Assembly (NCBI RefSeq): GCF_009905605.1 | Contig: NZ_JAAAKZ010000002.1 | Location: 558,001-622,000 of the forward strand | Direction of reading: 5' to 3' | Source of the DNA: Runella sp. CRIBMP | GTDB lineage: Bacteria > Bacteroidota > Bacteroidia > Cytophagales > Spirosomataceae | DNA: 64,000 bases | Shown here: positions 1 through 8,640 of the stretch, in pieces | How positions within the stretch are numbered: position 1 is the first letter of the stretch | How the letters are laid out: every line of letters begins with the position of its first letter | Program-made: the position numbers and the translations under genes | Notes under the pieces: model-generated | The model's input: only the letters and a program-made list of their open reading frames with translations | The model's database searches: none | Told to the model about the DNA's origin: nothing

Positions 1-816
1 TCGATTCAGTCTGAATTATTGGATTTGTTTTGGTCAGACGTTGAAGAATTGGTAGAGCACCCCGAAAAATACAAAATGTGGGCGCGCATCGACCTTCCAA
101 AGTTTGACCCTGTCCGCGAACGCCACATCAAAGATTTCCCAAAAGAAGATCTCCAGGGAAAATACGTGAAGTTAAATGACTTTCATAACCTATCGGTGGC
201 GGGCAAAAAACTCATGACTCACCCCGCCATTGTTAACTTTTTGGATGCGATTTTCCAACAAAATACGGTGGTAATGCAAAGCCTAACGTTTATGTATGGC
301 AGTCAGCAGCCTACCCACCAGGATTATCCGTGGGTAACGGCCAAAATTCCTAGTCATTTGGCCGCCGCATGGATTCCGTTGGAAGACATCAAAATTGATT
401 CTGGTCCGTTGTATTATTATATCGGCTCTCATAAAATGCCTAAGTTCAATTTTGGCAACGGAATTCTGTACAATAACCGCTCGACCAAAACAGCCCTCGA
501 ATTTGCGGATTATCTTGACACAAAATGTGCAGAATTAAAGCTTCCCAAAGATACCCTTCTTATCAAACGCGGCGATGTCTTAATCTGGCACGCAGCCTTG
601 GCCCACGGCGGTGGTCTGATTACGAATCCAGACCAAACCCGCAAATCATACGTATGCCACTATTCTACCGAAGAAGCTCTTCCTTTTCACCGTCATCGGT
701 TTGGCCAAACGCCAGTCACCGAATATCATAATGGTGTTGCGATTTATCAAAACCCTGATTTTGGTGACCAAGAAAATGTTTTGAATGCTGGCGAAAAATG
801 GGATTCAAAAAAGTAA
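1..816 (+). CDS. Phytanoyl-CoA dioxygenase (PhyH) family protein, 5'-truncated
   Basis: The reading frame is open from base 1, so the start lies outside the window; the first in-window start-like codon is TTG at 19. The fold is that of Fe(II)/2-oxoglutarate oxygenases of the PhyH family: a proximal HxD iron motif (His-Gln-Asp, bases 316-324, within PTHQDYPW), a conserved stretch GPLYYYIGSHK that usually packs by the active site, a distal His in WHAALAHGG (about 596-620) and an Arg in PDQTRKSYV that would bind 2-oxoglutarate. Substrate unknown; members hydroxylate lipids or small molecules. It converges on the next gene with a single base between the stop codons. A second, distantly related PhyH protein lies at 24551-25378. 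Confidence 0.85.
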   Translation, partial: SIQSELLDLFWSDVEELVEHPEKYKMWARIDLPKFDPVRERHIKDFPKEDLQGKYVKLNDFHNLSVAGKKLMTHPAIVNFLDAIFQQNTVVMQSLTFMYGSQQPTHQDYPWVTAKIPSHLAAAWIPLEDIKIDSGPLYYYIGSHKMPKFNFGNGILYNNRSTKTALEFADYLDTKCAELKLPKDTLLIKRGDVLIWHAALAHGGGLITNPDQTRKSYVCHYSTEEALPFHRHRFGQTPVTEYHNGVAIYQNPDFGDQENVLNAGEKWDSKK

Positions 817-817
817 A

Positions 818-1537
818 TTATTCATTGATATGTCGGACGCGAAAGCGCAACAACACCCATAAAACCAGATAAAGCATACTCAAAAGTAGGCCAAATTCTA
901 GGCTAAGAACCAACGCAGTGCGGTCGGTGAGGCTTTGCCAGACCGCACTTAAAAGTTCTTTGGGGTTATGAATAATGTCCCAACTGTTCCAGCGGCGAAT
1001 CCGGCCTAGATAAATACCAAAGCCCGCCATCGGCAAGCTGATGGCCAACAAGACGTTGCCAGTGGTATTTGTGAAGGTTTTTTGCCAACAACGGTGCATC
1101 CAATACAAAGAAACAAGCCCGTTGAAAAGACTGACTTCGGCGTAATAAAAAAGCATGATGATATCATGCCAAGTCAAATCGCTGCCCATATTGACCGATA
1201 TGTGCAGTAAATCGGTAATCATGTAAGGAGCATTGGGAAAAAACAATAACCAGATGAGGCTCCAAAACCCTACCCATTTGGGCAATTTTCCGAATCGTTT
1301 TACGGTTACATCCACCAAAAAAGCAACTAACAAAGGAATCCAACTTAAGAATAAATTCCAATCCATCGAAAAATCTACCGCTTCTTTAAATTGAATACGT
1401 ATCATGTGATAGGTAAGCGCCACCATACTTAGCAGCAAAAGAAGCAAAAGTGGGTACAACCCTTCCATCGTAATGATAGGAGGATCTGACACGTAGAAGC
1501 GATACTTCCAAAACCTATTGAATAAACTTTTGAGCAA
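818..1537 (-). CDS. DUF1361 family integral membrane protein
   Basis: About 239 residues with roughly six hydrophobic segments. The DUF1361 signature is visible: WNLFLSWIPLL followed by the conserved LLFFPNAPYMITDLLH motif and WNSWDII near the C-terminal third. The function of this family is not known. The longest frame starts at a TTG (1537), directly after an in-frame stop; the first ATG is at 1468 and would remove 23 residues, including a basic stretch that could orient the first membrane helix, so I keep the longer form with doubt. It ends 1 nt from the stop of the convergent PhyH gene and is not in an obvious operon. Confidence 0.8.
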   Translation of the reverse strand: MLKSLFNRFWKYRFYVSDPPIITMEGLYPLLLLLLLSMVALTYHMIRIQFKEAVDFSMDWNLFLSWIPLLVAFLVDVTVKRFGKLPKWVGFWSLIWLLFFPNAPYMITDLLHISVNMGSDLTWHDIIMLFYYAEVSLFNGLVSLYWMHRCWQKTFTNTTGNVLLAISLPMAGFGIYLGRIRRWNSWDIIHNPKELLSAVWQSLTDRTALVLSLEFGLLLSMLYLVLWVLLRFRVRHINE

Positions 1538-1850
1538 GATTTACGATGATTTGTTTCCTAAAGAACGTCTAAATCCCGGTCACCGTTTATGAATTTACTG
1601 AAAAGTTTTAGATTTCGGCATTAAATGGTTACTTATTTCTATTTTATCTATGCTTATTACAATTTATTCCAGTTAGGCAGTAATCGTATAAGAATGAAAA
1701 ATTGCCTGAAGGGTGCCTATTCACCAACATTCTGCACATTATCCAGCCCCATTCGGCTAAAACCAGAGAAATCCTGTTTCTCATTCAGTTATTTTCCGTA
1801 ATTTGGCACGGTAAAACAAAAAATTACAAACACTCACCGGAATATATAAT
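1538..1850. other. Intergenic region upstream of sucC
   Basis: About 313 bases, AT-rich, between two genes transcribed away from each other. I see no RNA gene or clear repeat. A stretch TAATTTGG at about 1799-1808 resembles the Bacteroidota -7 element (TAnnTTTG) with one deviation and could drive sucC, but no matching -33 TTTG was found at proper spacing. Confidence 0.4.
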
Positions 1851-3074
1851 ATGAACATTCACGAGTACCAAGGAAAAGAAATACTCAAGAAATACGGTGT
1901 TCGCATTCAAGACGGTATCGTCGTTGATACCCCAGAGCGCGCCGTAGAAGCCTACCGTTCGATTGCCGAGCGTACGGGTTCAAAATTTGTCGTCGTAAAA
2001 TCTCAAATCCACGCGGGCGGACGCGGTAAGGGTCAAATTCAAGGTTTGGAGCAACGCGGCGTGCAAGTGGCGAAATCGCCCGACCAAGTGCGCGAAATCG
2101 CTACTAATCTTTTGGGTAACGTTTTGGTCACTCACCAAACAGGGCCTGAAGGCAAAAAAGTAAACAAAATCTTTTTGGCCGAAGATGCCTACTATCCTGG
2201 TGCATCTGAGCCCAAAGAATACTACATTTCAATTTTGCTCGACCGTGCCAAAGGCTGTCCAGTCATTATGGCAAGTACTGAAGGTGGGATGGATATTGAG
2301 GAAGTAGCAGAGCATACTCCCGAAAAAATCATCAAAGAATGGGTAGATCCACGCGTAGGTTTGCAAGGATTCCAAGCCCGTAAAATTGCCTTTGCTTTCG
2401 GCCTTTCAGGCAATGCTTTCAAAGAAATGGTGAAGTTTATCACTTCCCTCTATACTGCCTATTGGGAGTCTGACGCTTCTATGTTTGAAATCAACCCTGT
2501 GTTGAAAACATCAGACGATAAAATCATGGCCATTGATGCCAAGGTAAACTTGGACGACAACGCCCTGATTCGCCACCCTGAACTCGCCCTCATGCGCGAT
2601 ACCAACGAAGAAGATCCGTTGGAAGTTGAAGCGGGCGAAAGCAACCTCAACTACGTAAAACTTGACGGAAACGTAGGTTGTATGGTAAACGGTGCTGGTT
2701 TGGCCATGGGTACAATGGATTTAATTAAACTTTCGGGCGGTGAGCCTGCCAACTTCCTCGACGTAGGGGGTGGTGCCAATGCCAAAACAGTAGAAGCGGG
2801 TTTCCGTATTATCTTGAAAGACCCTAACGTGAAAGCGATTCTTATCAATATCTTCGGAGGTATTGTACGTTGCGACCGCGTAGCAACGGGGGTGGTGGAA
2901 GCCTACAAGGCCATCGGCAACATTCCAGTGCCCATCATTGTACGTCTTCAAGGAACCAACGCTGAAGAAGGTGCGCGCATCATCAATGAGTCTGGCCTGA
3001 AAGTATATTCAGCCATTGAATTCAAAGAGGCGGCGGCCAAAGTAACCGAAGTACTGAAGTCACTTGGATTATAA
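1851..3074 (+). CDS. sucC: Succinyl-CoA synthetase (ADP-forming) subunit beta
   Basis: Catalyses, with SucD, the substrate-level phosphorylation step of the TCA cycle (succinyl-CoA to succinate). The 407-residue product begins MNIHEYQGKEILKKYGV, the standard N-terminus of the ATP-grasp domain; KSQIHAGGRGKG (about residue 50) is the nucleotide-binding loop, FEINPVL carries the Mg-ligand region, and GGGANAKTVEAGF plus NIFGGIVRCDRVATG form the C-terminal ligase-CoA domain that meets SucD. Length is slightly above the usual 385-390. sucD is not adjacent, so the two subunits are encoded at separate loci here. Monocistronic, ending at a hairpin terminator shared with the convergent neighbour. Confidence 0.97.
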   Translation: MNIHEYQGKEILKKYGVRIQDGIVVDTPERAVEAYRSIAERTGSKFVVVKSQIHAGGRGKGQIQGLEQRGVQVAKSPDQVREIATNLLGNVLVTHQTGPEGKKVNKIFLAEDAYYPGASEPKEYYISILLDRAKGCPVIMASTEGGMDIEEVAEHTPEKIIKEWVDPRVGLQGFQARKIAFAFGLSGNAFKEMVKFITSLYTAYWESDASMFEINPVLKTSDDKIMAIDAKVNLDDNALIRHPELALMRDTNEEDPLEVEAGESNLNYVKLDGNVGCMVNGAGLAMGTMDLIKLSGGEPANFLDVGGGANAKTVEAGFRIILKDPNVKAILINIFGGIVRCDRVATGVVEAYKAIGNIPVPIIVRLQGTNAEEGARIINESGLKVYSAIEFKEAAAKVTEVLKSLGL

Positions 3075-3102
3075 GCCAGAGATTTATCAATTATAAATAC
3101 CT

Positions 3103-3143
3103 AAAAATAGGCAGTTTGCTTCGGCAGGCTGCCTGTTTTATTT
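3103..3143. terminator. Bidirectional hairpin terminator between sucC and the T9SS substrate gene
   Basis: AGGCAG (3109-3114) pairs with CTGCCT (3129-3134); an inner TGC/GCA helix closes on a TTCG tetraloop. It is followed by TTTTATTT on the plus strand and preceded by a run of A that gives a T-run on the minus strand. Confidence 0.7.
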
Positions 3144-4953
3144 ACCGCAGAAGCAACACTTTCCCCCGCAATACGTGCCCGTTTGGTTCAGTAAGGATAA
3201 CGTAGGCATATTCGCCAACGGGCAATACATTTCCATTAAACGTACCATCAAACGGTTTGGGTGCTTCACCTGTTTCATAAAAAACGGCCTGTCCCCAACG
3301 ATTGAAAATGGTAATTTGGGCTTGGGGATACTGCTCTAAGCCTTTCAGTTCCCATGTATCGTTTTGACCATCCCCGTTGGGCGTAAAAACATCCGGAACA
3401 TACACGCCTGAAAATACAGTAATGATAATGCTGTCTTCGGCCATGCACCCCATCGGTCCCATTGCTACGATATGATAAGTCGTGGTTTGTTCGGGCCTAA
3501 ACAACGCCTTGGGCGAAACGGGATTATCAACGCCCGCCGTGGGTGTCCATTGGTATGTATAACCAATGCCCAATTCAGCGTCAAGCGATAAGGAACTTCC
3601 CTGAAAAATAATGCGATCTTCTCCCAAATTGAGCGTTGGAGGTCGGGAAATAATGACTTTTTTCTGGGCTTCCCCGTTCAAACAATCCAAGGCTCCTTGT
3701 ACAACATAAGTAACAACATGCTCACCAACGCCCGCCAGTTTTGAATCAAAGGCTCCATTAACAACGCCCGTTCCCGAAAAAAAACCACCCGAAGGTATAC
3801 CTTTAAGCGGAATCGGGTTGCCAAATGGCCCACAAAAATCGGGGAGTGAGTCGATTCGTACCGTAATTTTGTCCACTTTTTTTACTTCAACGGCTTTTGC
3901 TACCGCCTTACAACCATTCGTATCAATGATACTTACGGAGTAGCTCCCTTCCACATTTACCTCAAACTTATTTTTGGAGGCACCCTTAATCGGTTGCCCA
4001 TTCATAAACCATTCAAACTTTTTCAAATCAGTTCCTGTGGCCGTTAAAGGCAGCGCCGCCCCTGGACAAAATTCATTTCCAGGACTTTCGATGGAAACAA
4101 CGGGTTCGGGATGACGTATCACGGTGATGGGCAACGACGTAGTGGAGCACGAATTAGGCGCGGTCACTTTTACGCTGTACACCCCTGCCTGTGCAATAAT
4201 AATCGTGTCTTTTATTCCCCCAATCGGCTGTCCGTCTCGCATCCACTGATATACGTTGGTTCGGCCTCTGGTCGAAAAAAGCGTTACGTTTTCTCCCGCA
4301 CAAAACCCTCCTTTTGAAGCACTAATTTCGGCTTTGGGCGGTGTAGCTGGTATAACTGTTAAATTACCAGATACGGTGGCACATCCGTCAGAGTCCGTGA
4401 CCCTTACGGAATAAACCCCTGTTTCAATAACGTCAAATGAGGTTGAATTTGCCCGCTCTATCGGCCTGTTTTCACTCAACCATTGATAACTTAACGAACT
4501 GTTTCCCGTGGCGGTTACGGTCAGTTTTTCGTAGCCATCCACGCAGGGCGTACCCACAAAGCCGCCTCGCATCAATGGCCCTACAATCGGTTTTGGAATC
4601 AATGAAATAGCAACGGGGTCAGATACGACTGGATTTGTACACAACACATTGTTTTTAACAGTACAAGTGTAAACTCCTGCCTGATTGTTTCTGATTACCA
4701 AAATGGTATCCTTTGCGTTTGGAATATCAGTATTATTCAACCTCCACTGCACCACCGTCCCTTTTTCGTAATTCTTTAGATTAAGTTGGACTAAACTATC
4801 CTGACAAACGGTCGTTAGGGCGGCTACCGCGGGTCTTCCTGCTTTTGATACGCTAACAATCGGCTTGTTGATTGACAAATTACAGTCATTTCTTTGGGCT
4901 CTTCCTTGCAGCGCCAACCACCAAAGAAAAAAAATAATGTAACGCTTCGGCAT
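3142..4953 (-). CDS. Secreted Ig-like/PKD repeat protein with T9SS type B (CHU_C) sorting domain
   Basis: 603 residues. A signal peptide (MPKRYIIFFLWWLALQGRAQ) is followed by four Ig-like repeats, each ending in a GVYSVxVTDxxGC-type strand (near residues 95, 185, 265 and 345), a cysteine-containing spacer, a PKD-like domain with YQWTPTAGVDNP, and the gliding-motility-associated C-terminal domain (VFTPNGDGQNDTW, IFNRWGQ, GEYAYVI). That last domain is the type B signal recognised by the type IX secretion system, so the protein should be exported across the outer membrane and attached or released. Its ligand is unknown. Architecture is shared with the 906-residue protein at 37930-40650. Confidence 0.88.
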   Translation of the reverse strand: MPKRYIIFFLWWLALQGRAQRNDCNLSINKPIVSVSKAGRPAVAALTTVCQDSLVQLNLKNYEKGTVVQWRLNNTDIPNAKDTILVIRNNQAGVYTCTVKNNVLCTNPVVSDPVAISLIPKPIVGPLMRGGFVGTPCVDGYEKLTVTATGNSSLSYQWLSENRPIERANSTSFDVIETGVYSVRVTDSDGCATVSGNLTVIPATPPKAEISASKGGFCAGENVTLFSTRGRTNVYQWMRDGQPIGGIKDTIIIAQAGVYSVKVTAPNSCSTTSLPITVIRHPEPVVSIESPGNEFCPGAALPLTATGTDLKKFEWFMNGQPIKGASKNKFEVNVEGSYSVSIIDTNGCKAVAKAVEVKKVDKITVRIDSLPDFCGPFGNPIPLKGIPSGGFFSGTGVVNGAFDSKLAGVGEHVVTYVVQGALDCLNGEAQKKVIISRPPTLNLGEDRIIFQGSSLSLDAELGIGYTYQWTPTAGVDNPVSPKALFRPEQTTTYHIVAMGPMGCMAEDSIIITVFSGVYVPDVFTPNGDGQNDTWELKGLEQYPQAQITIFNRWGQAVFYETGEAPKPFDGTFNGNVLPVGEYAYVILTEPNGHVLRGKVLLLR

Positions 4954-5104
4954 AGCTTAAAAATAACAATGTATCAATGACTTAACTCCATTTCCAAAAG
5001 AAGGTTTTTGCAGATTGTACTATTTTTAAAACGCAAATTTTTAGGAAATGGTGAATTTTTCAAAAATTGAGACGGTTGTCTTTATAACTAACGTTTCAAT
5101 AATA

Positions 5105-5635
5105 ATGACAAAACCTCGCCTTATTTTAGACCAAGATGACGTACTGGCCGATACCCACGGCAAACTCGCTGATATTATCGTGCGTGACTTCGGAACGGGC
5201 CTTGCCCGCGAAGAATTCGACAAGATGTCTTTACACAAAATTCTATCTTCCGACCATCATCAACGCCTCTATGGACTCATTCATGAGCCAGGCTTTTTCA
5301 GCGATATTCCATTGGTGCCCAATGCACAGGAAACTGTTCTTGCCCTTAGTAAAAAATATGAAATTTTTGTGGCAACGGCGGCGATGGAATTCCCAAATTC
5401 GTTTCGTGAAAAATACGATTGGTTAAAAAAATATTTCGATTTTATCCCTTGGTCAAATATTATTTTCTGCGGCGACAAAAGTGTGCTCAGTGGCGATTAT
5501 TTGGTTGACGACCTTCCCCGTAACCTAAAGACGTTCAAAGGGAAAGGGTTATTGTTTAACGCACCTCATAATTTAGAAGATACCGAATTTGACCGAGTCA
5601 TGGGCTGGGACGAAATTGCATCACGCTTGCTCTAA
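5105..5635 (+). CDS. 5'(3')-deoxyribonucleotidase-like HAD phosphatase (NT5C family)
   Basis: About 176 residues. The chosen start is the ATG at 5105, because MTKPRLILDQDDVLAD places the HAD motif I (D-Q-D-D) right at the N-terminus as in the family; an in-frame ATG at 5048 would add 19 unconserved residues. Motif II is in FVATAAM, and motif III/IV is seen as a Lys-containing segment and GDYLVDDLPRNL. Family members dephosphorylate nucleoside 5'(3')-monophosphates, mostly dUMP/dTMP, to buffer nucleotide pools. Single gene ending in a strong terminator. Confidence 0.85.
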   Translation: MTKPRLILDQDDVLADTHGKLADIIVRDFGTGLAREEFDKMSLHKILSSDHHQRLYGLIHEPGFFSDIPLVPNAQETVLALSKKYEIFVATAAMEFPNSFREKYDWLKKYFDFIPWSNIIFCGDKSVLSGDYLVDDLPRNLKTFKGKGLLFNAPHNLEDTEFDRVMGWDEIASRLL

Positions 5636-5673
5636 AACGAAAAAGGGACGAATATTTCGTCCCTTTTTCGTTT
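5635..5673. terminator. Perfect 18-bp bidirectional terminator
   Basis: AAACGAAAAAGGGACGAA is followed, after a 3-nt loop TAT, by its exact reverse complement. It begins at the last base of the nucleotidase stop codon and carries A/T tracts on both sides, so it can end transcription from both convergent genes. Confidence 0.9.
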
Positions 5674-5696
5674 ATTATATAAAACACAAAAGTGAA

Positions 5697-6485
5697 TTAA
5701 TGCATCATTTCAGCCTTTTGCTTAGGCACTTCTACTCCTACTTTTGACTCTTTCATTTTAATGATTTTGGTCCAGCTCAGGAGTTTAATTACGGGGTAAG
5801 TTGGGTCAAATTCAAACCATTTTGCTCCAAAATTAACCCGGTTGGGCAATTTGTGGTGATTATTCTGAAACAACTCTCCCATCATCAAAATATCAAAAAT
5901 AAGTGAGTTTTTAGACTCATCTTTGTTGTCAAAATTTTGGTAACCGTATTTATGTCCGCTCCAGTTGACAATGGCACCGTGTACGGGCCCCATCAAATAA
6001 TGGATTGGCAACAATAGGAAAAACGCCCAGTGCATATCCAAATAGATAAACGCGAAGATGTAAAAAGCCGAATACAAAAGCCCCCAACCAAGACGCGACA
6101 TCCACGAATCACCCAGTTTTTCGAGTTTTTCCCAATAAGGATAATCACGCTCAAAACGAGCCTCAACTTTCATTTTACGGCTCAAAACCGCATTATATAT
6201 ATCTTTGGTTTTCCACATCATCGTAAATACGTTCTCAGTATGGTGCGGAGAGTGCGGATCTTTGTCGGTATCACTGAATGCGTGGTGCATACGGTGCAAA
6301 ATGGCATAAGCGCGTGGGCTTAAATACGATGAACCCTGTGAAATGTAGGTTAAAGCATAGAAAAACTTTTCCCAGAATTTGTTCATAGTGAACATTTTAT
6401 GGGCAGAATAACGATGCAAAAAAAATGTTTGACAAAACAAGGAAAGATACCAGTGTCCAAAAAAAGCGGCCAATACTGCGTACAT
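5697..6485 (-). CDS. Membrane fatty acid (acyl-CoA) desaturase
   Basis: 262 residues, stearoyl-CoA delta-9 desaturase type. The three histidine clusters that hold the di-iron centre are present: HRYSAHK (near residue 24), HRMHHAFSD (about 67) and QNNHHKLPN (about 210). Hydrophobic segments flank them, as expected for an inner membrane enzyme that introduces a double bond into saturated acyl chains to adjust membrane fluidity. It is shorter than many family members because it starts close to the first His box. A second desaturase of the other (linoleoyl-CoA/delta-6-like) subfamily is at 46082-47197. Confidence 0.9.
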   Translation of the reverse strand: MYAVLAAFFGHWYLSLFCQTFFLHRYSAHKMFTMNKFWEKFFYALTYISQGSSYLSPRAYAILHRMHHAFSDTDKDPHSPHHTENVFTMMWKTKDIYNAVLSRKMKVEARFERDYPYWEKLEKLGDSWMSRLGWGLLYSAFYIFAFIYLDMHWAFFLLLPIHYLMGPVHGAIVNWSGHKYGYQNFDNKDESKNSLIFDILMMGELFQNNHHKLPNRVNFGAKWFEFDPTYPVIKLLSWTKIIKMKESKVGVEVPKQKAEMMH

Positions 6486-6575
6486 GAAAATTAACGGGTT
6501 ATTTTAATGTGAAAACTTGTACAAATCTAAGAAATACTTTCGGCAAAACCAACAGAAAAAAGCGAATTTTCGCCG

Positions 6576-7250
6576 TTATTGGTTTACCGTAAGCGCGTAT
6601 TGTACCAAGTTGGCTCCCATGCGCAACGCCTGCTGTCTCAGTTCTTCAGGGTCGTTATAAACACTTTGGTCCTCCCAACCATTTCCTAAGTCGCACTCGT
6701 AACTATAAAAACATACCAAACGGCCCTCCCAAAAAAGCCCAAATCCTTGCGGAGATTTAGCATCATGCTCGTGTACTTTGGGCAGGCCGTTGGGAAAATT
6801 GAATTTTTGGTGATAGACAGGATGCGTATAAGGCACTTCAACAAACTCTAATTCGGGAAAGACTTTTTTCATCTCCCGCCGAATAAATTTATCAAGGCCA
6901 TAGTTATCGTCTAAGTGTAAAAAGCCCCCCGAAATCATGTAACGGCGCAGATTTCGAGCTTCCGAATCCGAAAACAGGACGTTGCCGTGGCCCGTTAAAT
7001 GCACAAATGGGTAGGAAAATAAGTCGGGACTTCCCGGTTCCACAATGTCTTCGTCCGGGAAGACATTCATGCGCAGGTTTTGATTACAGAATTTAATTAA
7101 GTTGGGCAATGATGTTTTATTGGCGTACCAGTCACCGCCACCACCGTATTTAAGCTTTGCAATTTTATACGCGTACTGCGCATGGGCGGAGGGCAAGAAA
7201 CAGAAAACCGTCAGCAGAGTGGATACAAAAAAAAGGCGAATAAGTGTCAT
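6576..7250 (-). CDS. Exported DUF4159 domain protein
   Basis: 224 residues with an N-terminal signal peptide (cleavage near SAHAQYAY). The mature part matches DUF4159: KLKYGGGGDWYAN at the start, YPFVHLTGHGNV, then RRYMISGGFLHLDDNYG and FGLFWEGRLVCFYSYECDLGNGW. The fold resembles a class I glutamine amidotransferase-like/ThuA-type flavodoxin fold, but no catalytic activity is known. In other Bacteroidota such proteins are often found near MoxR/VWA/DUF58 operons; a VWA/MoxR pair does lie 2 kb away on the same strand, although four other genes intervene. Confidence 0.85.
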   Translation of the reverse strand: MTLIRLFFVSTLLTVFCFLPSAHAQYAYKIAKLKYGGGGDWYANKTSLPNLIKFCNQNLRMNVFPDEDIVEPGSPDLFSYPFVHLTGHGNVLFSDSEARNLRRYMISGGFLHLDDNYGLDKFIRREMKKVFPELEFVEVPYTHPVYHQKFNFPNGLPKVHEHDAKSPQGFGLFWEGRLVCFYSYECDLGNGWEDQSVYNDPEELRQQALRMGANLVQYALTVNQ

Positions 7251-7295
7251 AGTTGCCTTGTCTGAAATGGATAATTTATGGTTTTACGAACTTAA

Positions 7296-7314
7296 CGTAA
7301 ACGAACGGTTTACG
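7296..7314. repeat. Short inverted repeat upstream of the DUF4159 gene
   Basis: CGTAAAC (7296-7302) and GTTTACG (7308-7314) form a 7-bp inverted repeat with a 5-nt centre, about 46 bases upstream of the DUF4159 start. It may be an operator or a weak hairpin after the LytTR gene; there is no T-tract. Confidence 0.4.
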
Positions 7315-7351
7315 CAAACATATATACCGATTTTATCCATCTCCAGCAAAA

Positions 7352-7756
7352 TCAATACCAAGTTCGGCGCTCGCGCAGTTTGCTAAAGAGCGAAACCACG
7401 TTCCGATTGCGTTTGAGGGCCCGCCCTTTGCGGCGTGAAACGGGCAGTTGAACCCCATTTTTGAGTAAAACAAAATCGGAAGTCATCGACACAATGCAAT
7501 TTCGATTGACCAAATAAGACTTATGAATTCTAATAAACTCCGTATCTTCCAGTACTTTATCAAAATGCTTTAATGTCTTAGCCTCCAAGTAGGTCTTTCC
7601 GTCTTTGGCAAAAAAACGGGTATAATTTACTTCTGATTGGAGGTACATGATGCTTTGAATATCAATCGTTCTGACCAATCCACCGATGTGAATGCAAAGG
7701 CGGTGAATGGGGGTTTCTTCAAGTTGAGGTAGCGAAAAGAGTTGTGGCTGCGACAT
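7352..7756 (-). CDS. LytTR-type DNA-binding protein without receiver domain
   Basis: About 134 residues from the ATG at 7756 (the longer frame begins with TTG at 7783). The LytTR domain fills residues 25-125: IHIGGLVRTIDIQSIMYLQ, NYTRFFAKDGKTYLEAKTL, FIRIHKSYLVNR and the terminal strand VQLPVSRRKGRALK are all recognisable. There is no CheY-like domain, so this is a stand-alone DNA-binding regulator instead of a full LytR/AlgR response regulator; input could come from a separate protein or through expression level. The adjacent genes give no clue to its targets. Confidence 0.85.
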   Translation of the reverse strand: MSQPQLFSLPQLEETPIHRLCIHIGGLVRTIDIQSIMYLQSEVNYTRFFAKDGKTYLEAKTLKHFDKVLEDTEFIRIHKSYLVNRNCIVSMTSDFVLLKNGVQLPVSRRKGRALKRNRNVVSLFSKLRERRTWY

Positions 7757-7881
7757 GGCTAAAATTGATTTAGGGTTTTTCAATGCCCCAAAGGTGGGGT
7801 TTGATGCGGCCCTAATTCAAATAAGAAACAGTGAATCGTACCAATAGCCAAGTGAACCGTGGAGAATTCCCTAGCGAAGCG

Positions 7882-8592
7882 TTAGGGTTGGGATATAATA
7901 TTAACCAAATGAAGCGTTTGACAAGCTACCAAAGCGGCCGTTTCGGTACGTAAACGAGTATTACCGAGCGTTACCATCTCAAATCCGTGTGCTTGGGTTA
8001 ACTGTATTTCGGCCTCCGTAAAATCTCCTTCGGGGCCAATCACTACGGTATAATTTTGGGCAGGACCCGCTTTTTTTAATAAATGTGCGGGGATTTTATC
8101 TTCGGGTAAATGTGCAATGAACCTTTGGGTTGTATTGACCATAGGGATATATTTTCCAAAATCACCCACTTCCCTGATTTGGGGCAAAAAAGCCTGCAAC
8201 GACTGTTTCATGGCCGAAACGGCGATTTTATGGAGGCGTTCCAACTTCATGTTGCGTCGTTCAGAATGCTTGGTATAAAAAAAGGAAATGGTATCAATCC
8301 CGATTTCGGTCGCTTTTTCCACAAACCACTCAATTCGGTCCATGTTTTTGGTGGGGGCCAACGCAACTTCAATCCGATAGTTTCGCGGGGTCTGTACGGT
8401 TTGTTGAACCACTTTTAAATCACAACGTTTGGGCGTACTGCTTTGCACAACGGCATCATACCAGCTCCCCTGCCCGTCCGTGACCCGCACCGCTTCCCCT
8501 TCACGCAAACGCAGTACTTTGGCGGCATGAAAAGCTTCGTCGTCGATTAAAGCGGAAAGTTCGGAGAAATTGGGTTGGTAAAAGAGGTGCAT
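7882..8592 (-). CDS. rsmE: 16S rRNA (uracil(1498)-N3)-methyltransferase
   Basis: About 236 residues. The start is placed at the ATG at 8592 (MHLFYQPNF), which matches the usual RsmE N-terminus; an in-frame upstream start adds seven residues. The N-terminal PUA-like RNA-binding part (HAAKVLRLREGE) is followed by the SPOUT methyltransferase core, with EKATEIGIDTISFF, the SAM-binding trefoil knot VVIGPEGDFTEAEI and LGNTRLRTETAA. It methylates U1498 of 16S rRNA in the small subunit. It is followed on the same strand by the LytTR gene after about 125 bases. Confidence 0.95.
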   Translation of the reverse strand: MHLFYQPNFSELSALIDDEAFHAAKVLRLREGEAVRVTDGQGSWYDAVVQSSTPKRCDLKVVQQTVQTPRNYRIEVALAPTKNMDRIEWFVEKATEIGIDTISFFYTKHSERRNMKLERLHKIAVSAMKQSLQAFLPQIREVGDFGKYIPMVNTTQRFIAHLPEDKIPAHLLKKAGPAQNYTVVIGPEGDFTEAEIQLTQAHGFEMVTLGNTRLRTETAALVACQTLHLVNIISQP

Positions 8593-8640
8593 GGTTAACA
8601 AGTCAGAAGTCAAGAAAAAGAAGTGCGTTTAAAGTTATCC

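Noticed and set aside
1799-1812. TTTGGCACGG before sucC as a sigma-54 -24 element
   Set aside because: There is no GC at the required 10-base distance (the sequence there is AACA); a weak -7 element is as likely.
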